Below are positions 61,988-64,000 of a DNA stretch of 64,000 bases, piece by piece; position 1 is the stretch's first letter; every line of letters begins with the position of its first letter. The DNA lies in assembly GCF_004342845.1 (NCBI RefSeq), contig NZ_SLXB01000001.1, forward strand, positions 124,001 to 188,000, given 5' to 3'. The DNA comes from Prevotella heparinolytica (GTDB lineage Bacteria; Bacteroidota; Bacteroidia; Bacteroidales; Bacteroidaceae). The notes under the pieces are model-generated. The model had not been told where the DNA came from, did not search any database, and was given only the letters and a program-made list of their open reading frames with translations. Both the position numbers and the translations under genes were made by a program.

Positions 61988-64000
61988 TTAATAGTTATGA
62001 TGTTGATCTAATTTTTTATTTTTCCCTGCATTATAATGAGCTGGTTGTCGACCTCCATCTAGATAATTAGCAGGTTTATCCTGTCTAATAGTAACTTTTT
62101 CTCCTTTAGAATTTGTATATTCATATTGTTTAATATTACGAGAATCTAATCCTGCTTTTTCGCCTTCTGGAGTGTTAGGTTTAACTGTTTTATCAGGTTG
62201 TTGTGAGCGAGGTATTCCATTAGCATCTTTAGCTTTTCGAAGAGCCTCATTGCTCGTTTTGCTATTAGTAGATACTCCACCATCAAAGATTTTAGTACTT
62301 TTTCTCGCATCTACTGCTTTATCCATTGTTTTTATGCCATCAGCCGCTTTATCCAAAGCCTTGGCTCCTGTTGCTCCCGCTTTCAAGACTTTACTTGTTC
62401 CTGCGGGAACATAAGGGATTAGCATAGCCCCAGCATCTAATCCTAAATCGGCCCAATTGGCTTTCGCCGCTTGGTGGTCGCCTTTTATGTGATTAACAAT
62501 GACAGCACCAATATCATAAAGCACATTTCCAATATCCCAAATCGTTTCTATCGGAAATTTGCCTGTTGGGTCAATAAACCTCACAGGATTATTGTTGCAA
62601 TACCCATACAGACTCATCCCGTAATACTTCTCCGCCAGCGGGTCTACCGTAGTGAACCGTCCCAATGCTGCATCATAATGCCTTGCGCCGTAGTCGTACC
62701 AGTTCAGGCCTTTTCTTGCGTCAAGCTCCTTGCCGTTGTACTTGTAAGGCTGCACATTTCCAGTTCCGGCAAATATGCCGCCGAAAGGATAGTAATGGTT
62801 CACCTCCTCTACCGTTCCTGATGGGTCGATGACTACCCGGTTGTTTCCCTGATGGTCTTTCAGGTAGTAGTGATACTTGCCATCGGCAAGGGTGATGTAA
62901 CCCTCTTCGGTGAGCAACAGCTTTTGAGTGCCGTTTTCATAGATCACACTGCCGCAGTAGTCCGTTGTTACGGCCGCGCCACCCGTCTTATGAACGGTGC
63001 GGAGCTTCGTGCCGTCCGCCGCATAGGTGTAAGAGATGGCGCCGCCGTCACTGAAGGTAACTGTGCTTGGCAAATTTAGACAATTATATTGAATGGCAGT
63101 GATTTTTTTATTCAAATCTTTGGTTAAGTTGCCGTTAGCGTCGTAGGCGTACTCGCCTGCCTGCTTTGCACCGTCCTTGAATTCAAAGCCACCGTTGTAA
63201 GCGGAAGTAGTGACAGCATCGTCCACACGGTTCAATCGGTTGCCATCCAGACTGAAAGTCAGGTTGTCTATCAGTCCGTAACTGTTTGCACCCGTCTGCC
63301 CGAAGCGTTGCAGACCCCTGATATTCCCGTTCTTGTCATACCCCGTCACGTTTTCCGAGAAGCGGTTCGCGTTCGCATTGAGGGCTGCCGTTTCGCCGTA
63401 CACGGCATTCAGCATGCGGTTCAGACCGTCGTAGGTGAACTTATAGCCGCGCACGGCGCTCTCATTGCCCGACTTCCACGTCAGGCTGCTGATGTTTCCG
63501 TTATAGCTTGGCGTTCCTGCGCCTGTGTTGTAGTACAGGTTCTGGTTGAACTTGGCACCCGTGATGCCCGTCAGCCAGCCGCGCACATTGTAAGCGTAGG
63601 TCAGCTTGTTGGCTGCTGCCCCGTGATGCTGCTTCGCCGACACTCTGCCGAAATCATCATAAAAGGCTTCATACAGTGTAACCGTAGCGTTGCCAAGACG
63701 GTGCTGCACTTTGCTTAAACGGTCGGCGTGGTCGTAGGTGTACGTATAGACTTCCGTGCGGGTAGGCTTCTTTATTGCGGTATGCGTATGCGTCACGGTG
63801 GCGGGATTTCCGGTAAAGGTATAGACCGTGTTCGTCACGTCATGTCCGCCGAGCAAGTTGCTCTGCACCCTTTGCGTCTCACGCCCTTTGAGGTCGTAAT
63901 ACTGTGCGACGTATATTTTCTCGTTGCTGCCGAGTACCGTAATCACGCTGCCCGTCAGTAACCCCTTTCCGTGTCCGGAAGCGTCTTTCGGAAACCTCCG
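61988..64000 (-). CDS. RHS/YD-repeat polymorphic toxin (5' part beyond window)
   Basis: An open frame of at least 670 codons running off the right edge. YD repeats (YDHADRLSKVQHRLGNATV, YDGLNRMLNAVYGE, YDKNGNIRGLQRFG) lead to the conserved core end GLNWYDYGARHYDAALGRFT and RFIDPTGK near 62560. The last about 190 residues are a unique tip: a hydrophobic Gly/Ala-rich stretch (LGLDAGAMLIPYVPAGTSKV), then a polar domain ending with GGRQPAHYNAG and LDQHHNY, which resembles His-rich nuclease tips but is not assigned. This is the only cassette attached to a long intact core, so it is likely the expressed toxin. Confidence 0.9.
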   Translation of the reverse strand, partial: RRFPKDASGHGKGLLTGSVITVLGSNEKIYVAQYYDLKGRETQRVQSNLLGGHDVTNTVYTFTGNPATVTHTHTAIKKPTRTEVYTYTYDHADRLSKVQHRLGNATVTLYEAFYDDFGRVSAKQHHGAAANKLTYAYNVRGWLTGITGAKFNQNLYYNTGAGTPSYNGNISSLTWKSGNESAVRGYKFTYDGLNRMLNAVYGETAALNANANRFSENVTGYDKNGNIRGLQRFGQTGANSYGLIDNLTFSLDGNRLNRVDDAVTTSAYNGGFEFKDGAKQAGEYAYDANGNLTKDLNKKITAIQYNCLNLPSTVTFSDGGAISYTYAADGTKLRTVHKTGGAAVTTDYCGSVIYENGTQKLLLTEEGYITLADGKYHYYLKDHQGNNRVVIDPSGTVEEVNHYYPFGGIFAGTGNVQPYKYNGKELDARKGLNWYDYGARHYDAALGRFTTVDPLAEKYYGMSLYGYCNNNPVRFIDPTGKFPIETIWDIGNVLYDIGAVIVNHIKGDHQAAKANWADLGLDAGAMLIPYVPAGTSKVLKAGATGAKALDKAADGIKTMDKAVDARKSTKIFDGGVSTNSKTSNEALRKAKDANGIPRSQQPDKTVKPNTPEGEKAGLDSRNIKQYEYTNSKGEKVTIRQDKPANYLDGGRQPAHYNAGKNKKLDQHHNY

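Larger units (their letters stand above)
54846..64000 (-). repeat. Rhs-core direct repeats (five copies) linking the cassettes
   Basis: Near-identical core segments occur at about 62560-64000 (A), 60785-61310 (B), 58560-59640 (C), 56600-57106 (D) and, shortened, 54846-55058 (E). All share the DNA around ARHYDA.LGRFTTVD and stop sharing at the D-P-T-G type junction. In B, D and E clear homology begins at the same point, the codons for LPSTVTF. These repeats could let tips be swapped onto the main gene by homologous recombination. Confidence 0.85.

Overview
The window comes from a gut-type Bacteroides (family Bacteroidaceae). The evidence is three complete SusC/SusD pairs and a fourth partial SusC, ECF sigma/FecR anti-sigma pairs, a hybrid two-component system (HTCS), Ser-type sulfatases, promoters of the Bacteroides TAnnTTTG (-7) type and lipoproteins with Bacteroides-style lipoboxes. 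I cannot fix the species.

Layout. 1-3583: a cell-surface-signalling locus on the minus strand (ECF sigma, FecR, STN-containing SusC cut by the window edge). 3694-8030: housekeeping genes (YbeY, a Gate-domain membrane protein, M28 peptidase, AlkD-like protein, DUF4348 protein). 8612-33124: a polysaccharide utilisation locus that looks built for chondroitin-type glycosaminoglycans. It has two SusC/D pairs, two Ser-type sulfatases, a PL8 chondroitin-ABC-type lyase, an HTCS, a hexosamine-kinase-like protein and a CBM9-like protein, with a tRNA-dihydrouridine synthase in the middle. Both susC promoters carry the same palindrome GTACGAATTCGTAC at matching distance from the -7 box, which is probably the HTCS operator. 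33129-35197: an S24/CI-type repressor and mnmA. 35393-46902: a second signalling-controlled locus (ECF sigma, FecR, STN-SusC, SusD, a surface lipoprotein and a BACON/F5-8C/M60 lipoprotein protease), which suggests a mucin-type glycoprotein substrate. 46911-53425: an AAA-ATPase/nuclease, a DUF3108 protein, an Ig-like lipoprotein, an M48 peptidase and LemA.

53628-64000: an Rhs (YD-repeat) polymorphic-toxin locus. The 3' part of an rhs gene enters from the right edge. Behind it, all on the minus strand, lie four displaced cassettes, each made of an Rhs-core fragment, a unique C-terminal tip and an immunity-like gene, most with their own hairpin terminator. Three of the five tips carry zinc-protease motifs, and their partner genes encode exported, lipid-anchored or membrane-anchored proteins. 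A frameshifted SUKH-like immunity remnant lies between two cassettes.

The least expected signal is a set of short, degenerate tandem arrays with a strict 22-bp period (21 bp in one). Eight lie between genes (two of them side by side), just past a stop codon. A ninth, with an 11/22-bp period, sits inside mnmA and adds exactly 99 nt (33 codons) in frame. The arrays fall into about five sequence families but share the period, and most units have internal dyad symmetry. I know of no described element that matches them.
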